Assembly (NCBI GenBank): GCA_020026175.1
Contig: JAHHQV010000045.1
Location: 1 to 22,191 of the forward strand
Direction: 5' to 3'
Source: Phocaeicola sp.
GTDB taxonomy: Bacteria; Bacteroidota; Bacteroidia; Bacteroidales; Bacteroidaceae
Length of the DNA stretch: 22,191 nucleotides
Both the position numbers and the translations under genes were made by a program. Below are positions 14,918 through 22,191 of the stretch, in pieces. The stretch's first letter is position 1; the number at the start of each line of letters is the position of its first letter. The notes under the pieces are model-generated. The model had not been told where the DNA came from. It saw only the letters and a list, made by a program, of their open reading frames with translations, and ran no database searches.

Positions 14918-15832
14918 ATGAATCTTTTAAGAAAAAGAATAGTTTTTTGGGCTATAAGCTTTCTGATGCTTGCAGCTTTGCAGGTTGTCTTTGGTAATTT
15001 TCCAACCTCATTTTTAAAGTTTCCTTTGAATGTTGTATTGACATTGTTGTGGATATATGTGATTTTTATTCTTTATAGAGATTACAGGAAGAAAACCTTT
15101 TACGGTTTGTTAGCTTCACATTTGGCAACTAAAGTTACAATAACAAGCTTACTCCTTGGAGCTTTGGTGATAGGTTTGTTTCCACAACTCTCCCCAACAG
15201 AGGCTTTGGTTAAGCAAGGTTGGCTGTCATCATTGGGAGTTTATAATTTTATGTCATCATGGATATTTGTAGGTATATTATTCTTTTTGTTGACTCATTT
15301 AGGACTTGTTACAGTAAAGGCTTTATATAATAGAAAAAACAATAAAAAGAGATTCTTGCTCAATCATTTCGGTATATGGCTTGCTATAGGAGGCGGTTTC
15401 GTGGGGAGTAGTGATTTGCAGACACTCAGGATTCCTGTTTTTAAGTCTGAGCCTAATGACGTTTCATATTCTATGGATGGAGAAAAGATATACCTCGGTT
15501 TTGAAATGAAGATGAAAGACTTTGAGGCAGAATATTATGATAATGGTATGCCTAAATGGTATAAGGCTGTAATAAGTATGATAGATGAAGACAGAGTAGA
15601 GGATATAACGTTGAGAGTCAATCACCCTTATCAGAAAACTTTGGGTGAGGATATTTATCTGACTAGCTATGATACCGCTAATGAGATGCCGGAATATTGT
15701 ATTGTCCAGGTTGTCAGACAGCCGTGGAAGTATGTGCAATTGGCTGGTATAGTAATGGCTATTGCCGGTGCAATAGGAATGTTTGTTGGAGGACCACTTA
15801 AAAGAAAAGATTATGATGATAAATTGGGATAA
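14918..15832 (+). CDS. ResB-like cytochrome c biogenesis protein
   Basis: A 304-residue membrane protein that looks like the ResB/CcsB half of the System II cytochrome c assembly machine, which carries haem across the membrane and holds apocytochrome. Hydrophobic segments are seen at about 8-27, 33-54, 70-90, 112-134, 148-165 and 270-292. Between the last two lies a periplasmic domain of roughly 100 residues (ending in IVQVVRQPWKYVQLAG) characteristic of ResB-like proteins. LNHFGIWLAIGGGF includes a conserved-looking His. The gene after it encodes the CcsA half and overlaps it by about 20 bp, which supports the call and suggests translational coupling. Sequence similarity to classical ResB is weak by eye, so the name rests partly on context. 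Confidence 0.75.
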   Translation: MNLLRKRIVFWAISFLMLAALQVVFGNFPTSFLKFPLNVVLTLLWIYVIFILYRDYRKKTFYGLLASHLATKVTITSLLLGALVIGLFPQLSPTEALVKQGWLSSLGVYNFMSSWIFVGILFFLLTHLGLVTVKALYNRKNNKKRFLLNHFGIWLAIGGGFVGSSDLQTLRIPVFKSEPNDVSYSMDGEKIYLGFEMKMKDFEAEYYDNGMPKWYKAVISMIDEDRVEDITLRVNHPYQKTLGEDIYLTSYDTANEMPEYCIVQVVRQPWKYVQLAGIVMAIAGAIGMFVGGPLKRKDYDDKLG

Positions 15833-16607
15833 TTTCTACTTGTTTGCTATAGTATCCATATTGTTTTGGACTATGGGAGCCTTTATTTCTGCTATAAAGG
15901 TGAATTTTTCAAAAAATGCAGTAGCGTCAACATTGGCAGGGACTTTCATATTTTTTGTGTTTATATGCGGATTATGGACTCATATCGACAGACCACCTCT
16001 TCGTACTATGGGTGAAACCAGATTGTGGTATTCATTGTTCATGGGTGTATCTGGCGTTTTGACTTACCTGAGATGGAAATATAGATGGATATTGTCTTTT
16101 TCTACAATAGTTTCATCTGTTTTTTGCATCATAAATATTCTCAAGCCAGAGATTCATGACCAGTCTCTGATGCCAGCTCTTCAGAGCATATGGTTTATAC
16201 CACACGTTACAGTGTATATGTTTTCTTATTCAGTACTTGGATGTGCTTTTATATTAGGTTGTATAGGACTGATCAGACACAAGGATATATATCTTGTAAC
16301 TTCGGATGAACTGGTGTATACAGGAACTGCTTTTCTCACGTTGGGAATGCTATCAGGAGCTATATGGGCAAAAGACGCATGGGGTAACTATTGGAGTTGG
16401 GACCCAAAAGAGACTTGGGCTGCTATTACCTGGGCTGTTTATCTGTTGTATATTCATCTAAGGCTGTTTAATGCCAAGTATGCTCCGTGGAAATTGTATG
16501 TTACACTTATAGCAGGATTCATTGCTCTTCAGATGTGTTGGTATGGAGTTAATTATCTTCCGGCAGCTCAACAAAGTGTTCATCTATATAACAGGTCCAA
16601 CGGCTGA
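15813..16607 (+). CDS. ccsA: CcsA-like cytochrome c biogenesis protein (WWD haem-handling domain)
   Basis: The haem-delivery half of System II cytochrome c synthetase. The signature is the tryptophan-rich periplasmic motif WGNYWSWDPKETWAAITW, followed by WAVYLLYIHLR. Histidines that could be axial haem ligands lie in the IPHVTVYMFSYS segment and in QQSVHLYN near the end. About eight hydrophobic segments are seen. Two adjacent ATG codons (15813 and 15816) are possible starts, giving 264 or 263 residues; earlier non-ATG starts deep inside the upstream gene are unlikely. A GGAGG-like element lies about 20 nt before. It overlaps the ResB-like gene, and the next gene encodes a c-type cytochrome that would need this machinery. 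Confidence 0.9.
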   Translation: MMINWDNFYLFAIVSILFWTMGAFISAIKVNFSKNAVASTLAGTFIFFVFICGLWTHIDRPPLRTMGETRLWYSLFMGVSGVLTYLRWKYRWILSFSTIVSSVFCIINILKPEIHDQSLMPALQSIWFIPHVTVYMFSYSVLGCAFILGCIGLIRHKDIYLVTSDELVYTGTAFLTLGMLSGAIWAKDAWGNYWSWDPKETWAAITWAVYLLYIHLRLFNAKYAPWKLYVTLIAGFIALQMCWYGVNYLPAAQQSVHLYNRSNG

Positions 16608-16689
16608 TGCGTATTATATATTTGAGTTAATAATATCAAGAAAGTTTCTATAAATAAATTAATAAATAAATTTTTAATCAAAATTTCTT

Positions 16690-18066
16690 ATGAAGAAAAA
16701 AGTAATTCTAGTATCATTGGTTCTGGCTGTAGGATTGGTTGCTACGTACCGTTTGGTGAATAATGCACCAGCTGAAACTTTATCACCAAATGATAAGATG
16801 CTTCAGTTGCTTACCGACGGTGGCTGTATTAATTGTCATTCGTCTAATCCTTCGCTTCCTTTTTATTCCAGTCTGCCAGTAGCAGGTTCGCTTGTAAAGG
16901 AAGATATAGAGAAGGGTTATCGCTCATTCGATGTTGAGGCTATGGTGAAATCATTGCAGTCTGACGGTAAGGTAGGAGAGGTAGATCTTGCTAAGGTAGA
17001 GAAGGTGATAAAGGACGGTACAATGCCTTTGGCTAAGTATTATCTGGTTCATTGGGGGTCATCTATGACAGAAAAGAAATCGGCGATTGCTCTTGATTGG
17101 ATAAAGTCTCACAGAACAGCGATGTATCCTAATTTATTGGCTTCCGAAGAATTTTCCAACGAGTCTGTACGCCCTGTACACGAGTCTGTGCCAGTAGATT
17201 TGCGTAAGGTTATATTAGGAGATATGCTTTTCCATGATACTCGTCTTTCTGTTGACAATACAGTATCGTGTGCTACGTGTCATGGTCTGAACACAGGAGG
17301 TGTTGACAACAAGCGTTTTTCTGAGGGCGTAGACGGAAAGGTAGGAGGAGTAAATGCTCCAACAGTATTTAATGCTCATTACAATTTTGTTCAATTTTGG
17401 GATGGACGTGCTGCCACTCTTGCAGCTCAGGCAGGAGGTCCTCCTTTGAATCCTATAGAAATGGGCCATACTTCGTTTGATGATATCTGTAAGGTTCTTT
17501 CCGAAGACAAAGCTTTTGAAAAAGCATTTACAGAGGTTTATCCAGAAGGCCTTACTCAAGAAACAATAACAGACGCCATACAGGAATTTGAGCGTACATT
17601 AATTACTCCTAACTCTAAGTTCGATAAATACTTAAAGGGTGACAAGTCTGTTCTTACGGCAGAAGAAATTAACGGATATGAACTTTTCAAAAAGTATGAT
17701 TGTGCAACATGTCATGTCGGAGAGAATCTTGGTGGTCAGTCGTACGAACTGATGGGACTGAAGAAAGATTATTTTGCTGATAGAGGTACAGAAATAACAA
17801 CTGAAGATCATGGCCGTAATAAAGAGACAAAGACAGAGCGTGACATGCATAGGTTTAAGGTTCCCGGACTTCGTAATATAGCTCTCACTGCACCATATTT
17901 TCATGATGGAACAAAAGCAACATTAGAAGAGGCTGTACAGGCTATGGCTCAGTATGAAGTTGGTGTGACTCTTTCTGACGAGGACTTGTCTGATATGGTT
18001 AAATTTCTCAACACTCTTACCGGAGAATATAAAGGAAAACTTCTTGTTAATGATAACATGAAGTAA
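16690..18066 (+). CDS. Tri-haem cytochrome c peroxidase-family protein
   Basis: A 458-residue exported c-type cytochrome. An uncleaved or cleavable amino-terminal membrane segment (KKKVILVSLVLAVGLVATY) is followed by a haem-binding domain with CINCH at 46-50 and a conserved-looking HWG at 121-123. A di-haem CCP/MauG-type domain follows, with CATCH at 194-198 (after LGDMLFHDTRLSVDN) and NAPTVFNAHYNFVQFWDGRA at 222-241. A second CATCH is at 338-342, and VPGLRNIALTAPYFHDG at 391-407 is typical of bacterial peroxidases. Classical enzymes have two haems; the third belongs to the extra amino-terminal domain and may relay electrons. It probably reduces hydrogen peroxide in the periplasm or oxidises a protein or small substrate. 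It follows ccsA by 82 bp in the same direction and is the obvious client of that pair. Confidence 0.92.
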   Translation: MKKKVILVSLVLAVGLVATYRLVNNAPAETLSPNDKMLQLLTDGGCINCHSSNPSLPFYSSLPVAGSLVKEDIEKGYRSFDVEAMVKSLQSDGKVGEVDLAKVEKVIKDGTMPLAKYYLVHWGSSMTEKKSAIALDWIKSHRTAMYPNLLASEEFSNESVRPVHESVPVDLRKVILGDMLFHDTRLSVDNTVSCATCHGLNTGGVDNKRFSEGVDGKVGGVNAPTVFNAHYNFVQFWDGRAATLAAQAGGPPLNPIEMGHTSFDDICKVLSEDKAFEKAFTEVYPEGLTQETITDAIQEFERTLITPNSKFDKYLKGDKSVLTAEEINGYELFKKYDCATCHVGENLGGQSYELMGLKKDYFADRGTEITTEDHGRNKETKTERDMHRFKVPGLRNIALTAPYFHDGTKATLEEAVQAMAQYEVGVTLSDEDLSDMVKFLNTLTGEYKGKLLVNDNMK

Positions 18067-18090
18067 ATTCCTCCTTTGATATAACAATGA

Positions 18091-18146
18091 ATAACAAAGA
18101 GGTTGCCGAAGTATGATTTTTCTTCGGACAACCTCTTTTGTTATTT
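18091..18146. terminator. Bidirectional terminator between convergent operons
   Basis: AACAAAGAGGTTGCCGAAG at 18093-18111 pairs with CTTCGG-A-CAACCTCTTTTGTT at 18122-18142, about 19 bp with two single-base bulges and a 10-nt loop. AT-rich arm ends allow it to serve the peroxidase gene on the plus strand and the phosphatase gene on the minus strand, whose stop codon touches it. Confidence 0.85.
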
Positions 18147-18927
18147 ATTGTTCAGACGTGTGTCTTTTTACGATTTCTAGTAAGATGGAGTGGTTTTCTC
18201 TGTTGTTTCCAGCAACAACACCAGACGCTTCTTTAAAATCCAGCGGTTCGCCTTTTAGATTTGTTATTACACCGCCAGCTTCGGTCAGAATTAAAGAAGC
18301 AGCAGCAAAATCCCATGTGCTTAGAAGATATTCGAAATACAGTTCACATCGTCCCATTGCCAGGTAGCAAAGTTCAGGGGCACATGCTCCAAATCGTCGT
18401 ATATCATTACATTGGGCAAAAGTTTCAAGAATTATTTCAGAACATACTCCGGCATATTCTTTATGATATACAGGAAGTGCAGTAGCCATTATGGAATTGT
18501 TGAATGTTCTATCCGAAACATGTATCTTCTTGTTGTTCATAAAGGCTCCTTTTCCTTTTTCTGCATAGAACAATTCATTAGCCATAGGAAGATATACAAC
18601 TCCCATAATGATTTCTGCATTATGTTTCAGTCCTATACAAACAGCGCATTGTGCAATGCCTCTGCTATAGTTTGCAGTACCGTCTATAGGATCAATAATC
18701 CAAGTATATTCATGTGTGTTGTCCCACATATCTTCCTCCTCGCAAATAAATCCGCATCCGGGAATTAATGTACCCAGTCTCTTGCACAGGAAATCCTGCA
18801 CAGCCAAGTCGGATGAAGTTACTATATTCGAGCAGCTGCCTTTTTGTGAAATCTCGAAAGTATCTGTCAGCATCAATGATGATGCCTCTTTTGCTATTTG
18901 TATTATTGAATTTATAGATGGTTTCAT
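18145..18927 (-). CDS. Inositol monophosphatase-family phosphatase
   Basis: A 260-residue Mg2+-dependent phosphatase of the IMPase/SuhB/CysQ superfamily. Metal-binding motifs are in order: EEE at 63-65, WIIDPIDGTANYSRG at 76-90 (D79, D82), and WDFAAASLILTEAGG at 205-219 (D206). The length is normal. Members dephosphorylate inositol phosphates, 3'-phosphoadenosine phosphates or sugar phosphates, and the motifs do not tell which. It starts 37 nt after the end of the citrate synthase gene on the same strand, so it may be the last gene of the acn-icd-gltA transcript. Its function in that company is not obvious. Confidence 0.92.
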   Translation of the reverse strand: MKPSINSIIQIAKEASSLMLTDTFEISQKGSCSNIVTSSDLAVQDFLCKRLGTLIPGCGFICEEEDMWDNTHEYTWIIDPIDGTANYSRGIAQCAVCIGLKHNAEIIMGVVYLPMANELFYAEKGKGAFMNNKKIHVSDRTFNNSIMATALPVYHKEYAGVCSEIILETFAQCNDIRRFGACAPELCYLAMGRCELYFEYLLSTWDFAAASLILTEAGGVITNLKGEPLDFKEASGVVAGNNRENHSILLEIVKRHTSEQ

Positions 18928-18964
18928 AAATATAAAGTATTATCTATTGCAAATATATAAAATA

Positions 18965-20335
18965 TTATCTTTCTTCTATAGCTTTGTATTGTTCTTCTTC
19001 CAATACATTCTTGTATGCAGGGCGTATGATGCGTCTGCCGTCAAAATGCAATTCTTCAATGCGGTGTGCAGTCCAGCCTACTATACGTGCCATGGCAAAC
19101 AGAGGAGTATATATTTCGTGTGGCAATCCCATCATTTCATATATAAATCCTGAATAGAAGTCTACATTGGCACAGACTTGTTTTTTGCTGCCTTTAATTT
19201 TTTTGAAACATGCTATGGCACGTTGTTCTATAAGTTCTAGGAAAGCAAATTCTTTCTCACGTTTCTTTTCGGCTACAAGTTCGCCGGCCAGCTCTTTCAG
19301 CAGTACAGCACGTGGGTCTGAAATAGTATATACTGCATGTCCTATACCATATATAAGTCCGCTCTTGTCGTATGCTTCTTTGTTGAGCATACGTGTAAGG
19401 TATGTATCAATCTCATCTACGTTTGTCCAGTCCGAAATAGCTTCTTTTAGATGGTGGAACATGTTTACCATCTTTATATTGGCTCCTCCATGTAGTGGAC
19501 CTTTCAGCGAGCCTATGCCTGCTGCAATGCTTGAGTACGTATCTGTTTTTGTAGAGCTGGTAACCCTTACAGTAAATGTAGAGTTGTTACCTCCGCCATG
19601 TTCGGCCTGCAACACAAGCAGCAAGTCAAGCATACGTGCTTCTATAGGCGTGTATGTTTTTTTTATCATATAAAGGAAATTTTCTGCCAGCGAAAGATTC
19701 TCGTCCGGGTATCGGATGTGCAGTGAGCGTCCGTGTGTGCTGTGGCGGAAAATGCTGTATGCATAAGCTATTATGGTAGGAAACTTTGATATAAGTTCGA
19801 TAGACTGCCTCATGAGGTTGTCTCTTGAAATATCGTCTGGGTTGGAATCGAAAGTATACATTTCCAGTACACTCCTTGCTAGAATATTCATTATATTCTG
19901 TCCCTCCAGGTCAATGATGTTCATAGTGGTTTTTTTGTCAAGAGGCATGTTGTCGTTTATCAGTTCCTTGAACGAAGCGAGTTGTTCCTTGTCGGGAAGT
20001 TCTCCTGAAAGCAGCAGATAAGCTACTTCCTCAAATCCGTAACGCTTTTCCCTTAATAGAGCATGCACAATGTCATCCAGGTCATATCCTCTATAGAATA
20101 GTTTTCCTGGTATCGGTTTAAGTCCGTCTGATGTCTTTTCATATCCCACCACGTTACCTATTTTTGTAAGTCCTACAAGCACGCCTGTCCCGTCTTCGTT
20201 TCTCAATCCTCTTTTTACGTTGTATTTGGTGAACAGTTCATTGTCCATTTTACAGGCATACTTTGCACATTCTGATAATTTGTAAACGATATATTCTTTT
20301 TTCATATCCGGTACATTTTCATTGATTAAAGACAT
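18965..20335 (-). CDS. gltA: Citrate synthase
   Basis: Condenses oxaloacetate and acetyl-CoA to citrate. Catalytic residues are visible by comparison with Escherichia coli: His282 in GPLHGGAN, His333 in GIGHAVYTISDPRA and Asp392 in NVDFYSGFIYE. AEHGGGNNSTFTVR (244-257) is the usual conserved segment before them. The protein has 456 residues. Its first ATG overlaps the end of icd by 10 nt; an in-frame ATG ten codons later (MKKEYIVYKL) matches where I remember relatives starting and is a real alternative. The overlap points to coupled translation within an acn-icd-gltA operon. 2-Methylcitrate synthase activity cannot be excluded, but the neighbours favour citrate. Confidence 0.95.
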   Translation of the reverse strand: MSLINENVPDMKKEYIVYKLSECAKYACKMDNELFTKYNVKRGLRNEDGTGVLVGLTKIGNVVGYEKTSDGLKPIPGKLFYRGYDLDDIVHALLREKRYGFEEVAYLLLSGELPDKEQLASFKELINDNMPLDKKTTMNIIDLEGQNIMNILARSVLEMYTFDSNPDDISRDNLMRQSIELISKFPTIIAYAYSIFRHSTHGRSLHIRYPDENLSLAENFLYMIKKTYTPIEARMLDLLLVLQAEHGGGNNSTFTVRVTSSTKTDTYSSIAAGIGSLKGPLHGGANIKMVNMFHHLKEAISDWTNVDEIDTYLTRMLNKEAYDKSGLIYGIGHAVYTISDPRAVLLKELAGELVAEKKREKEFAFLELIEQRAIACFKKIKGSKKQVCANVDFYSGFIYEMMGLPHEIYTPLFAMARIVGWTAHRIEELHFDGRRIIRPAYKNVLEEEQYKAIEER

Positions 20336-21585
20336 TCTAATATTCTATTTGTAAATTCGTCAGTATTCAGTGTATTGCCATTTGGCATGAATCTTGCCAA
20401 GTCTAATGTGGCATCACCGTTTTCAAACGCTTTTTCCAAAGCTGAAGTTATCAACTCTGCTGCCTCTTTCCATCCAATGTATTCAAGCATCATTACAGAA
20501 GATAATATCAGAGAACATGGGTTTACCAAGTTCTTTCCTGCTATGTTTGGGGCAGTACCATGTGTAGCTTCAAAGATGGCATGTCCGGTAGCATAGTTTA
20601 TATTTGCTCCGGGTGCTATTCCTATTCCGCCCACCATTGCTGCCAGTTGGTCCGAAACATAGTCACCATTAAGATTGAGCGTAGCTATAACAGAGTAGTC
20701 TTCCGGATTAAGTAGGGTGTTTTGTAAGAAAGCATCAGCTATACAGTCTTTTATTATTATTTTACCTTTGTTTACAGCTTCTGCCATTGCAGCTTTTGCC
20801 GATTCTTCTCCCAGGTCTTTTTTCAGTTTTTGATAATAGCTCATTGTAAAAGTCTGTTCCTCGAATTCGGTTTCTGCTACTTCGTATCCCCATTTCTTGA
20901 ACCCTCCTTCGGTGAATTTCATTATGTTGCCTTTGTGTACAATTGTTACAGATGGCAGATTATGTTGGATGGCATATTGTATGGCAGAACGTACCAGACG
21001 TTTTGTGCCCTCAACAGATACCGGTTTTACTCCAAATGAAGATGTCTTGGGAAATCTCACTTTTGTTACTCCCATTTCATCATGCAGAAACTTGTAGAAT
21101 TTTTTTGCTTCATCAGAGCCTTGTTCCCATTCTATGCCTGCATATATATCTTCAGTGTTTTCACGGAAAATGTGCATTGATACCTTTTGAGGCTCTTTCA
21201 GTGGCGATACCACACCTTTAAACCATCTTACAGGCCGTAGGCATACATATAAGTCCAGAGCCTGTCGCAGAGCTACATTCAATGAGCGAATCCCTCCACC
21301 TATAGGTGTAGTGAGCGGTCCTTTTATTCCTATAATATAATCCTTGAAAACATTCATTGTTGTATCCGGAAGCCATTCTCCTGTTTGCCTGAAAGCCTTT
21401 TCTCCTGCCAGGACTTCCATCCATTCTATGGATTTTTTTTCAGAATATGCAAGTTCTACAGCCTTGTTTACTATTTTCTGGCATGAAGGTGTTATTTCCG
21501 CTCCAACTCCGTCACCTTCTATAAATGGAACTGTTACATTCGAAGGAACTATAAGTTTTCCTTCTTTCATATATACTTTACTCAT
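20326..21585 (-). CDS. icd: Isocitrate dehydrogenase (prokaryotic type), cofactor uncertain
   Basis: Oxidises isocitrate to 2-oxoglutarate and CO2. The 419 residues align along their length with Escherichia coli Icd. The substrate-phosphate segment GGGIRSLNVALRQ carries Ser101, HIFRENTEDIYAGIEW carries Tyr148, VHKGNIMKFTEGGFK carries Lys218, and NLNGDYVSDQLAAMVGGIG is the metal-site region. The residues that hold the 2'-phosphate of NADP in the Escherichia coli enzyme (Lys344, Tyr345, Tyr391, Arg395) are Asn347, Ile348, Leu394 and Arg398 here, so strict NADP preference is doubtful. The start is supported by a strong GGAGGGAA sequence just upstream. It lies 36 nt after acn and overlaps gltA. 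Confidence 0.95.
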   Translation of the reverse strand: MSKVYMKEGKLIVPSNVTVPFIEGDGVGAEITPSCQKIVNKAVELAYSEKKSIEWMEVLAGEKAFRQTGEWLPDTTMNVFKDYIIGIKGPLTTPIGGGIRSLNVALRQALDLYVCLRPVRWFKGVVSPLKEPQKVSMHIFRENTEDIYAGIEWEQGSDEAKKFYKFLHDEMGVTKVRFPKTSSFGVKPVSVEGTKRLVRSAIQYAIQHNLPSVTIVHKGNIMKFTEGGFKKWGYEVAETEFEEQTFTMSYYQKLKKDLGEESAKAAMAEAVNKGKIIIKDCIADAFLQNTLLNPEDYSVIATLNLNGDYVSDQLAAMVGGIGIAPGANINYATGHAIFEATHGTAPNIAGKNLVNPCSLILSSVMMLEYIGWKEAAELITSALEKAFENGDATLDLARFMPNGNTLNTDEFTNRILECL

Positions 21586-21621
21586 CTTATTCCCTCCGAT
21601 TATTAAGTTTGTTATATTGAC

Positions 21622-22191
21622 TTATTTATTGAATGTATTGAGTGCAGAGCCGGCTTTGAACCATCCTATCTGCATTTCGTTATATGTATGTGTAGCCTCA
21701 AATAAATCTTTTGTTCCATCTTCATGGTGTAGTATGACCTGAAGATTTTTTCCTGGAGTAAAAGAGGCAAGTCCTTTAATGGATATTCTGTCATGTTCCT
21801 GCACTTTGTCATAATCATCTTTATTGGCAAAAGTAATAGCCAGCATACCTTGTTTCTTGAGATTGGTCTCATGTATACGGGCAAAACTTTTGGCCAGTAT
21901 TACTTTTACATTAAGAAATCTTGGCTCCATGGCAGCATGTTCACGGCTTGAACCTTCTCCATAATTATCCTCCGCTACTACTATCGACGCTATCCCTTCC
22001 GATTTATATTCCTTTGCTACAGAAGAAACTTCTCCATAGTTGTTCTTCAAGCAATTCCATACATTGTTTGTCTTTCCATTAAAGGCATTTACAGCACCCA
22101 TAAGCATGTTTCCTGATATGTTTTCAAGATGTCCTCTGACTTGAACTAAAAAAAGTTGACATATTTGATGTGCATAAATCATAGAAGTCAA
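21622..22191 (-). CDS. acn: Aconitate hydratase, carboxy-terminal (swivel domain) part
   Basis: Aconitase interconverts citrate and isocitrate. From about base 22141 down, the translation matches the swivel domain of mitochondrial-type aconitase: RGHLENISGNMLMGAVNAF, VVAEDNYGEGSSREHAAMEP, KSFARIHETNLKKQGML and MQIGWFKAGSALN at the end. The Arg in GEGSSREH and the FARIHETNLKKQG stretch are active-site hallmarks. Upstream of RGHLENIS the TTDHIS...GPWL segment that precedes it in this family is absent in all three frames; instead the sequence reads into an imperfect palindrome that ends exactly at the window edge. The frame is open to the edge, so the start is not seen. Either the gene is interrupted or the last 50 bases are an assembly artefact. 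First gene of the acn-icd-gltA group. Confidence 0.85.
   Translation of the reverse strand: MTSMIYAHQICQLFLVQVRGHLENISGNMLMGAVNAFNGKTNNVWNCLKNNYGEVSSVAKEYKSEGIASIVVAEDNYGEGSSREHAAMEPRFLNVKVILAKSFARIHETNLKKQGMLAITFANKDDYDKVQEHDRISIKGLASFTPGKNLQVILHHEDGTKDLFEATHTYNEMQIGWFKAGSALNTFNK
22156..22191. repeat. 36-bp imperfect palindrome at the window edge
   Basis: The stretch starts TTGAC and ends GTCAA, and about 12 of 18 positions pair between the two halves (GAT with ATC near the centre included). It replaces expected aconitase coding sequence. It could be the end of an insertion element, a recombination site or an assembly artefact. Confidence 0.4.

Noticed and set aside
1..22191. CRISPR array
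   Set aside because: No regularly spaced short repeats were seen; the only strict tandem repeat is the tRNA unit.

Overview
The window looks like a piece of an AT-rich Bacteroidales chromosome (Bacteroides/Prevotella relatives). The evidence is Bacteroidota-type promoters (TTTG, about 19 bp, TAnnTTTG), a six-bladed propeller lipoprotein, an IS1380-type transposase remnant closest in my memory to Bacteroides elements, and an ilvD-ilvB-ilvN-thioesterase-ilvC gene order that I know from Bacteroides. All identifications come from reading translations and motifs; no database search was run. Both ends fall inside repeat-like sequence (a tandem tRNA array on the left, a disrupted aconitase gene on the right), so the window may be a contig that broke at repeats.

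Layout. 1-590: a tRNA-Arg(ACG)/Glu(CTC)/Ser(GCT) cluster present as two identical tandem units with a 271-bp period, closed by a terminator. 600-4700: an accessory, decayed stretch with a 43-codon small ORF, an AAA-type ATPase, an amino-terminal stump of a D12-class adenine methyltransferase, a degraded IS1380-family transposase and a beta-propeller lipoprotein. 4676-6334: about 1.7 kb with no convincing gene, holding an 18-bp near-perfect inverted repeat.

6335-12706: the branched-chain amino acid operon. A promoter precedes a 33-residue leader peptide with 16 Ile/Val/Leu residues and a pair of mutually exclusive hairpins (antiterminator and terminator), followed by ilvD, ilvB, ilvN, an acyl-ACP thioesterase gene and ilvC, 13-22 nt apart, and a terminator. 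The encoded enzymes cover acetolactate synthase, ketol-acid reductoisomerase and dihydroxy-acid dehydratase. The leader has the full layout of classical ribosome-mediated attenuation and is the most interesting feature of the window.

12755-14711: a nitroreductase-family gene and, divergently transcribed, a divergent HpaII-family restriction-endonuclease homologue with no methyltransferase beside it. 14845-18146: a ResB-like gene, a CcsA-like gene (together a System II cytochrome c assembly pair) and a tri-haem cytochrome c peroxidase-family protein, which is a plausible client of that machinery. 18145-22191, minus strand: aconitase (3' part only), isocitrate dehydrogenase, citrate synthase and an inositol-monophosphatase-family gene. 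The first three form the oxidative citrate-to-2-oxoglutarate branch that supplies glutamate, the usual amino donor for branched-chain amino acids.
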